Counted from the stretch's first letter, positions 8,167 to 17,654 are shown. The stretch is 64,000 nucleotides of DNA from Rhodococcus sp. KBS0724 (GCF_005938745.2 NZ_VCBX02000001.1:4974501-5038500), one strand, 5' to 3'. The notes: a model not told the origin generated them from the sequence alone. A program made the numbers and translations.

Positions 8167-9570
8167 TCAGAAGTTGATCATGTGGCCGGCGAGGCCGTGG
8201 ATCGCTTCCTGGAGCGCCTCACTGAGGGTGGGGTGCGTGTGGACGTTGCGTGCCAACTCGTTGACCGTGAGGTCCCACTTCTGGGCCAGGGTCAGCTCGG
8301 GCAGCAGTTCCGAGACGTCCGGTCCGATGAGGTGTCCACCGAGCAGTTCGCCGTGTGTGGTGTCGGCGATCAGCTTCACGAAGCCGGTCGGGTCACCGAG
8401 ACCGTGGGCCTTGCCGTTGGCAGCGAACGGGAAGTTCGCGACCTTGATGTTGTAGCCCTCGGCCTTGGCCTGCTCTTCGGTCAATCCGAAGGACGCGACC
8501 TGCGGCTGGCAGAACGTCGCCCGCGGCATCATCCGGTAGTCACCGAGCGTCTGCGTGTCCGCGCCACCGATGGTTTCGGCAGCGACGACGGCCTGCGCTT
8601 CTGCGACGTGTGCGAGCTGCAGCTTGGCGGTCACGTCGCCGATGGCAAAGATGTTCTCGACGTTGGTGCGCATGTAGTCGTCGATGGCGATGGCGCCGCG
8701 GTCGGTGAGGGCGACACCGGTGTTCTCGAGGCCGAAGCCCTCGACACGCGGTGCGAAACCGACGGACTGCAGAACCTTGTCCACGACCACGGTTTCGATC
8801 TCACCGGACTTGTTGTCCTTGATCGAGACGCTGACCTTGCTGCCGTCGTCACTGATGGACTGGACAGCGGCGCCGGTCTTGATGGTGACGCCGAGCTTCT
8901 TGTACTGCTTGGCGATTTCCTTCGAGACGTCGGCGTCCTCGTTGGGCAGTGCCCGGTCGAGGAACTCCACGATCGTCACATCGACGCCGTAGTTCTTGAG
9001 GACGTAACCGAACTCCATGCCGATCGCGCCGGCGCCGACGATGAGGATCGAGCCCGGCAGGTCGCGGGTGAGGATCTGCTCTTCGTAGGTCACCACGTTC
9101 TCGCTCAGCGAGGTGCCCGGCAGCAGCTTGGTGTAGGAACCGGTGGCGATGATCGCGTTGTCGAACGTGATCGTCTCGGTGCCTCCCTTGCTGAGCTCGA
9201 CGTTGATGGTGTTGGCGTCGGCGAACGTGCCTTTGCCGTCGAATTCGGCGATCTTGTTCTTCTTCATCAAGAAGTGGATGCCCTTGACTCGCCCGTCGGC
9301 AACCTTGCGGCTGCGATCGAAGGCGGAGCCGAAATCGAAGGACACGTCTCCGGACATGCCGAACGTCTTCGCTTCTTTTGTAAAGATATGCGCGAGTTCG
9401 GCATTGCGGAGAAGCGCCTTGGACGGGATGCAGCCCACGTTCAGGCACACACCGCCCCAGTACTTCTGCTCGATGATGGCAGTGCTCAGGCCCAGTTGTG
9501 CCGCGCGGATAGCAGCGACGTACCCACCGGGGCCGGCTCCGAGGACAACGACGTCATAGTGTGAGGTCAC
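8167..9570 (-). CDS. lpdA: Dihydrolipoyl dehydrogenase
   Basis: 467 residues from GTG 9570; the open frame continues upstream through unrelated sequence but homologues start here ([17 protein letters not shown]). The FAD-binding GxGxxG is at residues ~10-15 and the redox-active disulfide is in '[16 protein letters not shown]' (~residues 39-54). A second NAD-binding Rossmann motif is '[17 protein letters not shown]', and the C-terminal catalytic His-Glu dyad is in '[15 protein letters not shown]'. It reoxidises lipoamide in pyruvate/2-oxoglutarate dehydrogenases and, in mycobacteria, the same enzyme serves peroxidase complexes. The match to mycobacterial LpdC is very close by recall. Confidence 0.96.
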   Translation of the reverse strand: MTSHYDVVVLGAGPGGYVAAIRAAQLGLSTAIIEQKYWGGVCLNVGCIPSKALLRNAELAHIFTKEAKTFGMSGDVSFDFGSAFDRSRKVADGRVKGIHFLMKKNKIAEFDGKGTFADANTINVELSKGGTETITFDNAIIATGSYTKLLPGTSLSENVVTYEEQILTRDLPGSILIVGAGAIGMEFGYVLKNYGVDVTIVEFLDRALPNEDADVSKEIAKQYKKLGVTIKTGAAVQSISDDGSKVSVSIKDNKSGEIETVVVDKVLQSVGFAPRVEGFGLENTGVALTDRGAIAIDDYMRTNVENIFAIGDVTAKLQLAHVAEAQAVVAAETIGGADTQTLGDYRMMPRATFCQPQVASFGLTEEQAKAEGYNIKVANFPFAANGKAHGLGDPTGFVKLIADTTHGELLGGHLIGPDVSELLPELTLAQKWDLTVNELARNVHTHPTLSEALQEAIHGLAGHMINF

Positions 9571-9619
9571 GATGTAACAGGGTAGTCCTGCATCGTTTTC
9601 CTGTCCCCGGATGGTCGCC

Positions 9620-10606
9620 TTACCGGCCAGTAGACCAAACTTCTGCGGCAACTCGGGTGAAATTTCCGCCGTAGATCGCTTCGATCGAGGACTCGTCGAA
9701 ACCCCGCCGACGCAGAACGACGTCCAAGGTGAGGGTGTCTTCCGGCGGAACCCACTGCAGCGGTCCCCACGCGGTGTATGCCTCGGAGAACGACGCCGCG
9801 TGATGAGTGATCTCGTCGAGGAAGTCCTCGGCGTCGAAGGAATAGTCCGATCCGATCCCGACGTGATCGACACCGACGAGTCCGACGGCTTCCTCAATGT
9901 GATCGGCCATTGCCTCGAGCCTGGCTTTGTTGTCGTCCGGGCCGTTGACGCCGAGGAAAATCCCCACGCCGTTGATCCCGATAACTCCCCCGGTATCGGC
10001 ACACGCCTTGGCCTGATCGTCGGTGATGTTTCGGGGGTGCTCCCACAATCTGCGGAGATTCGAATGGCTGTAGATCATGGGTCGCGCCGTGGCGGCGGCC
10101 AGGTCCAGACCGGTCCGAACCGAGCAGTGCGAACCGTCCACCATCATGCCGACGCGGTTCATCTCGGCAACGAGTTCGCGGCCGTACGCGGTCAAGCCCG
10201 TGTCGACGGCGTCGAGGCACCCACAGCCGGCGGCATTGGCGTGGTTGTACGTCGGCAACATCGACCGGACACCCAGATCGTAGAAGTACGCGATGTTGTC
10301 GGGATCACCGTCCAGCGGGTTGGAATCCTCGAGGTCGAATGCCAGCGCGATTCCGCCGGATCGCTGGACGTCGGCAACATCGAGGATCGTCGAGACGGGT
10401 GTGATGTCCGGATACTCGACGCGCGCCTGCCAGGCAAAGCTCTTGACCAGCGCAGTCGAATCCGCACGCGTGTGAGGCGCATAACCGACATTGACCGAAA
10501 CGTAACTGCCCTCAGGGCGCCGGTACCGCAATAGCTCCGCAATAGAGGCATTGGACTGCAACGGCAGGCAGCAGTGCTGTTCCCAGATCGGATATGTCCG
10601 GTTCAC
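9620..10606 (-). CDS. Membrane-dipeptidase-like protein (peptidase family M19), atypical metal site
   Basis: 328 residues, GTG start at 10606. The M19 TIM-barrel is recognisable from 'FDLEDSNPL' (Glu93, bridging metal ligand), 'MMVDGSHCS' (His160), '[16 protein letters not shown]' (His181, Arg192-Asn193) and '[10 protein letters not shown]' (catalytic Asp). The first metal-binding element, usually His-x-Asp in a DGHND-like motif, reads 'EQHCCLPL' here: His11 is kept but the Asp position is Cys13. The enzyme may still bind metal through Cys or may have lost dipeptidase activity. It follows lpdA's upstream region with 49 bp between genes and has no obvious operon partner. Confidence 0.8.
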   Translation of the reverse strand: MNRTYPIWEQHCCLPLQSNASIAELLRYRRPEGSYVSVNVGYAPHTRADSTALVKSFAWQARVEYPDITPVSTILDVADVQRSGGIALAFDLEDSNPLDGDPDNIAYFYDLGVRSMLPTYNHANAAGCGCLDAVDTGLTAYGRELVAEMNRVGMMVDGSHCSVRTGLDLAAATARPMIYSHSNLRRLWEHPRNITDDQAKACADTGGVIGINGVGIFLGVNGPDDNKARLEAMADHIEEAVGLVGVDHVGIGSDYSFDAEDFLDEITHHAASFSEAYTAWGPLQWVPPEDTLTLDVVLRRRGFDESSIEAIYGGNFTRVAAEVWSTGR

Positions 10607-10829
10607 CCGTTGAGCATATAGGTAAACAGTGGGCCCGATTCGAAACTGGTCAATCGTTCAGCAAATCCTCGGTTCACTGGCGAATAGCGCGTCGATGCTG
10701 TAGAAAGATCAAGACTTGCACGCTCTATATGCGTCGGGATGCAAAAACCCATACGGAGAAGTGTCGACGAAGGATCGTTCCACCCGGGGCGGATCTACAA
10801 GGTAATTCAGGTGGAGGGTTCTTAAGCCT

Positions 10830-11876
10830 ATGCGTTCTCGTTCATTCAAGCGCGGCCGTGTGATCGCCGCGATTGCAGCGGTGTCCGTGCTGCCGATGCT
10901 TGTCAGTCCGGCCATGGCTTCTGCCGGTGGTGACACCGCTGCGACTCAGACCACACCCGCGGCGTACTCGACGGATTCCAAACTGACGAGCCGCAGCGAC
11001 AACGGCCGCAAGTCCACGATCACCGTGTACTCGCCGTCGATGGGCCGCGACATTCCGCTCGAGGTCATCCTCCCCGCAGACAACAGCGAACCCCGCCCGA
11101 CGCTCTACCTCCTCAACGGCGCAGGCGGCGGCGAAGACCGTGCGACCTGGCAGCGCCAGACCGATGTCATGGACTTCTTCAACGAGAAGAACGTCAATGT
11201 CGTCACGCCGATCGAAGGCGCGTTCAGCTACTACACCGACTGGGTGAACGAAGATCCGGCTCTCGGTGTTCAGAAGTGGCAGACGTTCCTGACGCAGGAA
11301 CTCCCGCCCGTCATCGACAAGGAATTCAACACCAACAAGGTGCAGTCGATCTCCGCGATCTCCATGACCGCCACGTCGGTACTCAACCTCGCGATCGCAG
11401 CCCCCGGCCTCTACAAGAGTGTCGGCGCGTTCAGTGGTTGCGCCGAGACCAGCACTCCGGTCGGCCAGAGCTCCATCGAACTGGTTGTCGGCATGCGCGG
11501 CGACGCAGACGTCACCAACATGTGGGGCCCGCTCGACGGCCAGGGCTGGATCGACAACGACCCGGTTGTCAACGCCGAGAAGCTCCGCGGCACCGAGCTG
11601 TACATCTCCACCGGATCCGGTCTGCCCGGCCCGCACGACACCCTCGCCAATGAGGCAGTCGACGGCCAGGTCGGCGTGCTCGCCAACCAGATCATCGTCG
11701 GCGGCGTCATCGAGGCAGCAGTCAACTACTGCACCCACAACCTCGCGTACCGTCTGAACGAACTGCAGATCCCGGCAACGTTCGACTTCAAGCCCACCGG
11801 CACCCACTCGTGGGGCTACTGGCAGGACGATCTCCACAACTCCTGGCCGATGATCGCCAACTCCATGGGCATCTGA
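10830..11876 (+). CDS. Mycolyltransferase / esterase of the antigen 85 family (copy 1)
   Basis: 348 residues. A positively charged signal peptide (residues 1-31) ends in 'SPAMASA', so the protein is exported to the cell envelope. The alpha/beta-hydrolase core has 'RPTLYLLNGAGGGEDRATWQ' near residues 89-108, the nucleophile elbow 'SAISMTATSVLNLAI' with the serine in the ISM triplet, and the C-terminal catalytic histidine in 'GTHSWGYWQDDL', the hallmark of Ag85/corynebacterial Cmt enzymes. The family moves mycolic acids onto trehalose, arabinogalactan or proteins. A tandem paralogue follows after 185 bp. GTGGAGG lies 11 bases before ATG 10830. Confidence 0.9.
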   Translation: MRSRSFKRGRVIAAIAAVSVLPMLVSPAMASAGGDTAATQTTPAAYSTDSKLTSRSDNGRKSTITVYSPSMGRDIPLEVILPADNSEPRPTLYLLNGAGGGEDRATWQRQTDVMDFFNEKNVNVVTPIEGAFSYYTDWVNEDPALGVQKWQTFLTQELPPVIDKEFNTNKVQSISAISMTATSVLNLAIAAPGLYKSVGAFSGCAETSTPVGQSSIELVVGMRGDADVTNMWGPLDGQGWIDNDPVVNAEKLRGTELYISTGSGLPGPHDTLANEAVDGQVGVLANQIIVGGVIEAAVNYCTHNLAYRLNELQIPATFDFKPTGTHSWGYWQDDLHNSWPMIANSMGI

Positions 11877-11903
11877 CACCACAGATAAACAGGTTTTCCT
11901 CCG

Positions 11904-11942
11904 CACAACCCCGCTCTCCGAATCTTCGAGAGCGGGGTTGTG
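11904..11942. terminator. Terminator after mycolyltransferase copy 1
   Basis: A perfect 15-bp stem (11904-11918 with 11928-11942) around a nine-base loop, starting 28 bp after the stop codon. Together with the separate upstream region of copy 2 it suggests the two mycolyltransferases are separate transcription units. Confidence 0.85.
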
Positions 11943-12061
11943 TGCTGCACGGAAGCTGGAACCACGAAACGCTCCCCTGACCATGGCAATTCTGGTTTAC
12001 TGGCCAATGACATCGACCCAGGTCACACACCGGGTTACACGTAGTGGAGGTTTCAGTTCGT

Positions 12062-13108
12062 ATGGGCGCTCGTACATTCACGCGGGGACGTTTGGTCGCT
12101 GCAGTCGCAGCACTGTCCGTGATTCCGATGCTGATCAGTCCCGCCATCGCCTCAGCGGGCGGCGATTCCTCAGGCACCACGGCACAAGCCACGTCAGGCG
12201 CCGCTGGTTCGTACCTGGCGAGTCGTAGCGACGTCGGCCGCAAGTCCACGATCGCCGTGTACTCGGCGTCGATGGGCCGCAACATTCCCCTCGAGGTCAT
12301 CCTCCCCGCGGACAACAGCGCACCGCGCCCGACGCTCTATCTCCTCAACGGCGCAGGCGGCGGCGAAGACTCCGCGACGTGGCAGCGCAAGACCGACGTG
12401 ATGAACTTCTTCCAGGACAAGAACCTCAACGTCGTGACGCCACTCGAAGGCGCGTTCAGCTACTACACCGACTGGGTCAACGACGATCCCGAACTCGGTC
12501 GTCAGAAGTGGCAGACGTTCCTGACACAGGAACTCCCGCCCGTCATCGACAAGGAATTCAACACCAACAAGGTCCAGTCGATCTCCGCGATCTCCATGAC
12601 CGCCACCTCGGTACTCAACCTCGCGATCGCAGCCCCCGGCCTCTACAAGAGCGTCGGCGCGTACAGCGGTTGCGCCGAGACCAGCACCCCGGTCGGTCAG
12701 GGTGCTATTCAGTTGGTCACCGGCGTCCGTGGCGGTGCCGACATCGCGAACATGTGGGGCCCGGTCGGTAGCCAGGGCTGGATCGACAACGACCCGGTTG
12801 TCAACGCCGAGAAGCTCCGCGGCACCGAACTGTACGTTTCTACCGGCTCGGGTCTGCCCGGCCCGCACGACACCCTCGCCAACCCTGCGATGAACGGCGA
12901 ACCCGCCAATCTGGCCAACCAGATCATCGTGGGTGGCCTCATCGAGGCGGCAGTCAACTACTGCACCCACAACCTCGCCTACCGTCTGAACGAGCTGCAG
13001 ATCCCCGCGCAGTTCGACTTCAAGCCCACCGGCACCCACTCGTGGGGCTACTGGCAGGACGATCTCCACAACTCGTGGCCGATGATCGCGCGTTCGCTGA
13101 ACGTCTGA
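12062..13108 (+). CDS. Mycolyltransferase / esterase of the antigen 85 family (copy 2)
   Basis: 348 residues from ATG 12062, exactly the length of copy 1; a GTG 18 bases earlier is in frame but overlaps the GGAGG ribosome-binding site. It has the same export signal (ending 'SPAIASA'), nucleophile segment 'ISMTATSVLNLAIAAPGLYK' and catalytic 'GTHSWGYWQDDLHNSW'. Long blocks are identical to copy 1 at the DNA level, for example around the nucleophile, while the ~20 residues after the signal peptide and residues ~215-235 differ. This points to a duplication with possible gene conversion of the catalytic core and divergence of a surface loop. Confidence 0.9.
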   Translation: MGARTFTRGRLVAAVAALSVIPMLISPAIASAGGDSSGTTAQATSGAAGSYLASRSDVGRKSTIAVYSASMGRNIPLEVILPADNSAPRPTLYLLNGAGGGEDSATWQRKTDVMNFFQDKNLNVVTPLEGAFSYYTDWVNDDPELGRQKWQTFLTQELPPVIDKEFNTNKVQSISAISMTATSVLNLAIAAPGLYKSVGAYSGCAETSTPVGQGAIQLVTGVRGGADIANMWGPVGSQGWIDNDPVVNAEKLRGTELYVSTGSGLPGPHDTLANPAMNGEPANLANQIIVGGLIEAAVNYCTHNLAYRLNELQIPAQFDFKPTGTHSWGYWQDDLHNSWPMIARSLNV

Positions 13109-13120
13109 GTTCACGACTTT

Positions 13121-13156
13121 CGACCCCGCTTCCACCGGCTTTCGGGAGCGGGGTCG
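13121..13156. terminator. Terminator after mycolyltransferase copy 2
   Basis: CGACCCCGCT (13121-13130) pairs with AGCGGGGTCG (13147-13156), extended inward by three more pairs with one wobble. It begins 12 bp after the stop codon. Confidence 0.8.
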
Positions 13157-13190
13157 AATGCTGTCGGCGGGAAGCAGTAAGAATGGAGCC

Positions 13191-15242
13191 ATGACATCCG
13201 ATCAGCACGCCCCGACTGACAACGATCCGTACCTCTGGCTCGAAGACGTCACGGGCGAGGCCGCTCTTGATTGGGTGCGTGCGCACAACGCTGTCGCCGA
13301 AGCGCAACTCGCAACCGGTGAGCGCTTCGAGCGGATGCAGTCCGATGTCCGCGAGGTCCTCGACACCGACGCCCGCATCCCGTACGTGCGTCGCCGCGGC
13401 GAGTATCTGTACAACTTCTGGCGCGACGGCACCAATATTCGCGGGTTGTGGCGTCGAACCACTCTCGAGCAGTATCAACGCGACAACCCCGAATGGGATG
13501 TGTTGGTCGATCTCGACGCGCTGGCCGAAGCCGAGGGCGAGAACTGGGTCTGGAAGGGAACACAGTTGCTGCGCCCCCACCGCAATCGAGCCTTGATCAG
13601 CTTGTCGCGCGGCGGAGCGGACGCCGCAGTGGTCCGCGAATTCGACATCGAGACAAGGCAATTCCTCTCTCCTGACGGAGAGTATTCAGGTTTCTATCTT
13701 CCCGAGGCCAAGACCGACATCGACTGGATCGACATCGACACCGTCTATGTCGGAACGGATACCGGGCCGGGATCACTCACCGATTCCGGTTACCCTCGCC
13801 TGGCGCAGCGATGGAAGCGCGGCACTCCCCTCTCCAGCGCCGAGACGCTTTACGCGGGCGAGAGCACCGATGTTGCGATCTCCGCATCACATGATCCGAC
13901 GCCTGGCTTCGAGCGCGACTTCGTGACCCGCTCCGTCGATTTCTACAATTCACGACGGTTCCAGCTCACACTCGACGACGAACTGGTTCTGATCGATACA
14001 CCCGAAGACGCCGGCATCTCGATTCACCACGAGTGGTTGCTGATTCGCACCAAATCACCGTGGACGGTCGAGGGCGCCGAGTACGCGACGGGCACCTTGC
14101 TGGCTGCTCGGTACGAGGATTACCTCGCCGGCACTCGCAACCTCACGGTCCTGTTCGAGCCCGACGAGCATTCGTCGCTCGACCACTACAGTTGGACCCG
14201 CGATCATCTGATTCTTGTAGTTCTGACCGACGTCCGAACCACCCTGCGGATTCTGACTCCCGCCGATAATGCCTGGGACGAGCGGCCTTTCGAGGGGCTA
14301 CCGGAACTCACCACCATCGAGATCCTCGACACCGACCCCGATTCCGGCAACGAGTACTTCCTCAACGCCAGCGGATACACCTCACCGGCAACGCTGCTGC
14401 ACGGAGTGATCGGGGAATCGGAACCGACGGTCGTCAAAGCCGCGCCCGCATTTTTTGATGCCACAAACATTGTCACGCAACAGTTCTTCGCAACCTCGGC
14501 CGACGGTACCCAGGTCCCGTACTTCGTGGTCGGAACCGAAGACAGCACACCCGGACCCACCCTCCTCTACGGTTACGGCGGATTCGAGGTCTCGCTGACG
14601 CCGTCGTACAGCGGTTCCATCGGGCGAGCCTGGCTCACCCAAGGTGGCACGTACGTCGTGGCCAACATCCGCGGCGGCGGCGAGTACGGACCAGGCTGGC
14701 ACACACAGGTTCTCAAGTCCGGGCGCCACAAGGTGCATGAGGATTTTGCGGCAGTCGCCCGCGATCTGGTCGACCGCGGCATCACCACACCCGAGTTGTT
14801 GGCTGCCCAAGGTGGCAGCAACGGCGGACTCCTCATGGGCATCATGCTCACGAAGTACCCAGAACTGTTCGGCGCCATAGTTTGCCAGGTTCCACTCCTC
14901 GACATGCGACGGTTCCATCTCCTCCTCGCCGGCGCATCCTGGATGGCGGAGTACGGCGACCCGGACAACGCCGACGAGTGGTCCTTCATCTCGGAGTACA
15001 GCCCCTATCAGAACATCGACGCCGATGCGTCGTACCCGCCGATCCTCATCGCGACGTCCACACGCGACGACCGCGTCCATCCCGCCCACGCTCGCAAGAT
15101 GGCCGCACGGCTGGAAGAGTTGGGCAAGCCGGTGCTGTACTTCGAGAACATCGAAGGTGGGCACGGCGGCGCTGCGGACAACGCTCAGTTGGCGTACAAG
15201 ACCGCGCTCACCTACGAGTTCCTGTGGCAGAAATTCAGCTGA
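13191..15242 (+). CDS. Prolyl oligopeptidase family serine peptidase (S9A)
   Basis: 683 residues from ATG 13191 with a GGAG Shine-Dalgarno; an in-frame start 33 bases upstream lies in the terminator and is rejected. The N-terminal two thirds is the beta-propeller with opening 'DPYLWLEDVTGEAALDWVR'. The C-terminal hydrolase carries the S9 triad: Ser543 in 'QGGSNGGLLMG', Asp626 in 'TRDDRVHPAHA' and His658 in 'EGGHGGAADN'. 'ANIRGGGEYGPGWH' is the oxyanion/substrate region. The protein has no signal peptide, so it is a cytosolic peptidase cutting short peptides after proline or basic residues (protease II-like). The exact specificity cannot be read. Confidence 0.92.
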   Translation: MTSDQHAPTDNDPYLWLEDVTGEAALDWVRAHNAVAEAQLATGERFERMQSDVREVLDTDARIPYVRRRGEYLYNFWRDGTNIRGLWRRTTLEQYQRDNPEWDVLVDLDALAEAEGENWVWKGTQLLRPHRNRALISLSRGGADAAVVREFDIETRQFLSPDGEYSGFYLPEAKTDIDWIDIDTVYVGTDTGPGSLTDSGYPRLAQRWKRGTPLSSAETLYAGESTDVAISASHDPTPGFERDFVTRSVDFYNSRRFQLTLDDELVLIDTPEDAGISIHHEWLLIRTKSPWTVEGAEYATGTLLAARYEDYLAGTRNLTVLFEPDEHSSLDHYSWTRDHLILVVLTDVRTTLRILTPADNAWDERPFEGLPELTTIEILDTDPDSGNEYFLNASGYTSPATLLHGVIGESEPTVVKAAPAFFDATNIVTQQFFATSADGTQVPYFVVGTEDSTPGPTLLYGYGGFEVSLTPSYSGSIGRAWLTQGGTYVVANIRGGGEYGPGWHTQVLKSGRHKVHEDFAAVARDLVDRGITTPELLAAQGGSNGGLLMGIMLTKYPELFGAIVCQVPLLDMRRFHLLLAGASWMAEYGDPDNADEWSFISEYSPYQNIDADASYPPILIATSTRDDRVHPAHARKMAARLEELGKPVLYFENIEGGHGGAADNAQLAYKTALTYEFLWQKFS

Positions 15243-15246
15243 GTTG

Positions 15247-16080
15247 TCAGCGGTCGCGTAGCCACGCGACGACGCGCTTGGTCACCGCATCCGGTTTCCG
15301 GATCCAGCCGTTGTGACCGAGCGGTTCGTCGACGTGCACCATCGTGACCTGTGATCCGGTGAGCTTGTCCACCAAGTTCTTTGCGGATCGGCGCGGAGCG
15401 AGATCGTAGCCGTCGATGGTGACGGACAGGACCGGCAGGTTCAGTCGAGCGATCCGCTCCTCGTAATCGATGTCGGCGCCGACGGGGTCGATGGTGCCGG
15501 TACGCGCAAATCTGGCCCAGTCGGTGATCAACACCTTCGATTGCCGTCCGAACCCACCGACACTCAGGCGATCACCGGGCCAGAATCCGGCGATGTTGGC
15601 CGTCACCGACATCGCCGACGAACCCAGATACAGCCCCGGAGCGCGGATTCCCGGGAAGCCCCGGTGGTAGGGCGAGCCGGACGCCACGAGGATCAAACCG
15701 CCGAGGCGTCCGCGAATCCTTGCCGCGTACATCGTCCCCAACTGGCCACCCATACTGTGACCGAGCAGGAATGGTGTACTCGCCGGGAATCTTTCGCGCA
15801 CCACTTCGAACGTGGCCGGGAAATCCACCGACACCAACTCCTGGTATCCGAAGGTCGACGACGCGCTCGGCCGTGGCCGACTGTCACCCTGACCGCGCAA
15901 TTCCCCGATCACCGCATTGAAACCCTCGGCAACCAACGCTTCGGCAACCGGATCGTAGAAGCCTGCCGGCACGCCCAGACCAGGAAAGATCACGACGACG
16001 GGAGCGTCGTCAACCGGTCCCGGAAACAGGCGGATCGGAGTCACGGTTCCATCGGGAAGTTGGATCGGCACGGTCTCCAT
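15247..16080 (-). CDS. Alpha/beta hydrolase (serine lipase/esterase-like)
   Basis: 277 residues from ATG 16080; a GTG 18 bases upstream is possible. 'VVVIFPGLGVPAGFYDPVAE' opens the hydrolase fold, and the nucleophile elbow is 'FLLGHSMGGQLGTMYAARI' (GHSMGG). The Asp is likely in the 'SVTIDGYDLAPRRSAK' strand and the His in 'PLGHNGWIRKPDAV'. This looks like the monoacylglycerol-lipase-like or epoxide-hydrolase-like cytosolic group. It ends only four bases from the convergent prolyl oligopeptidase stop and lies 44 bp downstream of ppk2 on the same strand, so it may be read from the ppk2 promoter. Confidence 0.85.
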   Translation of the reverse strand: METVPIQLPDGTVTPIRLFPGPVDDAPVVVIFPGLGVPAGFYDPVAEALVAEGFNAVIGELRGQGDSRPRPSASSTFGYQELVSVDFPATFEVVRERFPASTPFLLGHSMGGQLGTMYAARIRGRLGGLILVASGSPYHRGFPGIRAPGLYLGSSAMSVTANIAGFWPGDRLSVGGFGRQSKVLITDWARFARTGTIDPVGADIDYEERIARLNLPVLSVTIDGYDLAPRRSAKNLVDKLTGSQVTMVHVDEPLGHNGWIRKPDAVTKRVVAWLRDR

Positions 16081-16124
16081 GCGTCTCACACTATCCACCG
16101 CGGAGCCGTCGGTCAGCCGTCTTG

Positions 16125-17039
16125 CTATTCCAGGCTGCCCACGATCAGCGGGTCAGGCGTTCCGACGATGTCGTGGTCCTTGTTGTCGTAGTCGAACTGG
16201 CTCAGCACATGTCGCATCGCGTTGATCCGGGCGCGCTTCTTGTCGTTGCTCTTGATGACGGTCCACGGTGCGGTTGCCGTATCGGTGAACCTGATCATCT
16301 CTTCCTTCGCCGCGGTGTACGCATCCCACTTGTCCAGGGACGCAATATCCATCGGGGAGAGTTTCCACTGGCGCACCGGATCGACCTGGCGAATCGCAAA
16401 CCTCGTCCGCTGCTCGAGCGGCGACACCGAGAACCAGAACTTGATGAGGCTGATGCCGTCGTCGACAAGCATCTGCTCGAAGAGCGGCACCTGACGCAGA
16501 AAACGATCGTGCTCCTCGTCCGTGCAAAACCCCATGACGCGCTCGACTCCGGCCCGGTTGTACCAGGAGCGATCGAACATCACGAGCTCACCGGCCGCCG
16601 GGAGGTGCTGCACGTAGCGCTGGAAATACCACTGCGTCGACTCGCGCGCCGACGGCTTTTCCAGTGCAACGACGCGTGCGCCACGAGGATTGAGGTGTTC
16701 CATGAAGCGCTTGATGGTGCCGCCCTTGCCTGCTGCGTCGCGTCCTTCGAACACAATCGCGTGGCGGGCACCGGTTTCCTTGGACCAATTCTGCAGCTTC
16801 AGCAGTTCGATCTGCAGGAGACGCTTGGCGATCTCGTACTCCTCGCGTGACATCCGAGAGTCGTACGGGTATCCCTCGCGCCAGGTATCGACCTCGAAAC
16901 CCTCTGGTGCCGTGAGCAACACGGGGTCGTCGTCGTCACTGTCGTCGACGGTGAATGCCGTCGTGTCTGTCAGGTCCACCGCGCTCGACAGGTCGGCGAA
17001 GGCACTGAGGAAGGGACGGCGCTCTGCTGTTTCGGTCAT
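16125..17039 (-). CDS. ppk2: Polyphosphate kinase 2
   Basis: 304 residues from ATG 17039 (MTETAERRP); a few upstream in-frame codons exist but lack support. PPK2 features are all present: Walker A 'GRDAAGKGGTIKRFMEHL', Walker B-like 'ELVMFDRSWYNRAGVERVMG', the lid region 'FSVSPLEQRTRFAIRQ', and 'WKLSPMDIASLDKWDAYTAA'. It is a single-domain PPK2 that transfers phosphate between polyphosphate and nucleotides in the cytosol. An acidic N-terminal stretch (DDSDDDD) precedes the domain. In corynebacteria a ppk2 gene flanks porA/porH, which is relevant for the small peptides found 400 bp away. Confidence 0.93.
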   Translation of the reverse strand: MTETAERRPFLSAFADLSSAVDLTDTTAFTVDDSDDDDPVLLTAPEGFEVDTWREGYPYDSRMSREEYEIAKRLLQIELLKLQNWSKETGARHAIVFEGRDAAGKGGTIKRFMEHLNPRGARVVALEKPSARESTQWYFQRYVQHLPAAGELVMFDRSWYNRAGVERVMGFCTDEEHDRFLRQVPLFEQMLVDDGISLIKFWFSVSPLEQRTRFAIRQVDPVRQWKLSPMDIASLDKWDAYTAAKEEMIRFTDTATAPWTVIKSNDKKRARINAMRHVLSQFDYDNKDHDIVGTPDPLIVGSLE

Positions 17040-17177
17040 TCCTGACAGGCTAGCCACCTTCAGCAACCATTTGGTGACGCCACGGTGAACGGGCGCATTC
17101 GCTGCCGGGCGAAGATCAGGGATAGATGGGGGTGATTCCCGATGGTCGAAGTGGCCTGGTCAGGCCAGACTTGAACC

Positions 17178-17381
17178 ATGACATTCGAGAGCAACACACC
17201 ACGCCCCTTCACCCGATCCACCGAAAACAAGATGTTCGCCGGAGTGTGCGGCGGGATTGCAGAATACTTTGACGTCGACGTCAATTTGGTGCGCGTTCTG
17301 GCTGTTATCGCCGCCGTGTGCACCGGCGGAACCGCAGCCTTGGTTTATCTTGCAGCCTGGATGCTGATGCCTTTGGGATAG
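17178..17381 (+). CDS. PspC-domain small membrane protein
   Basis: 67 residues. The whole protein is a PspC domain: 'KMFAGVCGGIAEYFDVDVNLV' (residues 19-39) followed by one long hydrophobic segment 'VLAVIAAVCTGGTAALVYLA' that could span the membrane once or twice, ending in 'WMLMPLG'. PspC proteins take part in envelope stress signalling. It is divergent from ppk2 and convergent with the small-peptide modules; a hairpin separates it from them. Confidence 0.88.
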   Translation: MTFESNTPRPFTRSTENKMFAGVCGGIAEYFDVDVNLVRVLAVIAAVCTGGTAALVYLAAWMLMPLG

Positions 17382-17400
17382 CGCACTCGAGAAAAGAATT

Positions 17401-17436
17401 GCGGGGCCCACACATTTCGCGCGTGGACCCCACAAT
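17401..17436. terminator. Hairpin between PspC gene and peptide module 2
   Basis: GGGG.CCAC (17403-17411) pairs with GTGG.CCCC (17423-17431), and the flanking bases extend the stem imperfectly. It lies 16-20 bp beyond the stop of the 47-residue peptide, and its GGGGCCCA core resembles the hairpin at 17981-18013 after the first module. Confidence 0.7.
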
Positions 17437-17451
17437 CAAGAAATTCTCGAC

Positions 17452-17595
17452 TTACTTGGCAGCTTTGAGTGTTCCGCCACTGAGTTCGGCAAGCGCCGTC
17501 AAGCCTTTGACAGCGATCTCGCTGACACTTCCTAGTCCCTGGCCGATAAGAGTTCCGACCGAACCCGCAGCATCCATTACGGAGCCTTCAATCAT
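17452..17595 (-). CDS. Small amphipathic peptide, 47 aa, module 2 (possible PorA/PorH-type mycomembrane peptide)
   Basis: 47 residues from ATG 17595, preceded by AAGGAG at seven bases. The peptide begins MIEGSVMDAAGSVGTLIGQG and ends in a short lysine-containing tail. It is almost identical to the peptide at 18032-18178, differing at about seven positions and by one residue in length. It has no signal peptide and no cysteines; glycine and serine recur every few residues on one helical face and aliphatic residues on the other. Its position between ppk2 and groEL2 is the porA/porH position in corynebacteria. Function is inferred from size, character and location, not from sequence identity. Confidence 0.7.
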   Translation of the reverse strand: MIEGSVMDAAGSVGTLIGQGLGSVSEIAVKGLTALAELSGGTLKAAK

Positions 17596-17654
17596 GTTTG
17601 TTCTCCTTCTATCCACCCAGTTACGGGATGGTCAGATAATTCAGACCTGCAAGA

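Noticed and set aside
8014-9564. 516-residue open frame antisense to lpdA
   Set aside because: Shadow of a strongly conserved enzyme; composition is artificial (Val/Asp/Gly/Leu repeats) and it runs through the lpdA terminator.
9571-10002. N-terminal extension of LpdA
   Set aside because: It overlaps the dipeptidase gene on the same strand and homologues start at the GTG at 9570.
10842-11984. 380-residue frame antisense to mycolyltransferase 1, with a similar one (12194-13192) antisense to copy 2
   Set aside because: The two resemble each other only because the sense genes are paralogues; no ribosome-binding sites or domains.
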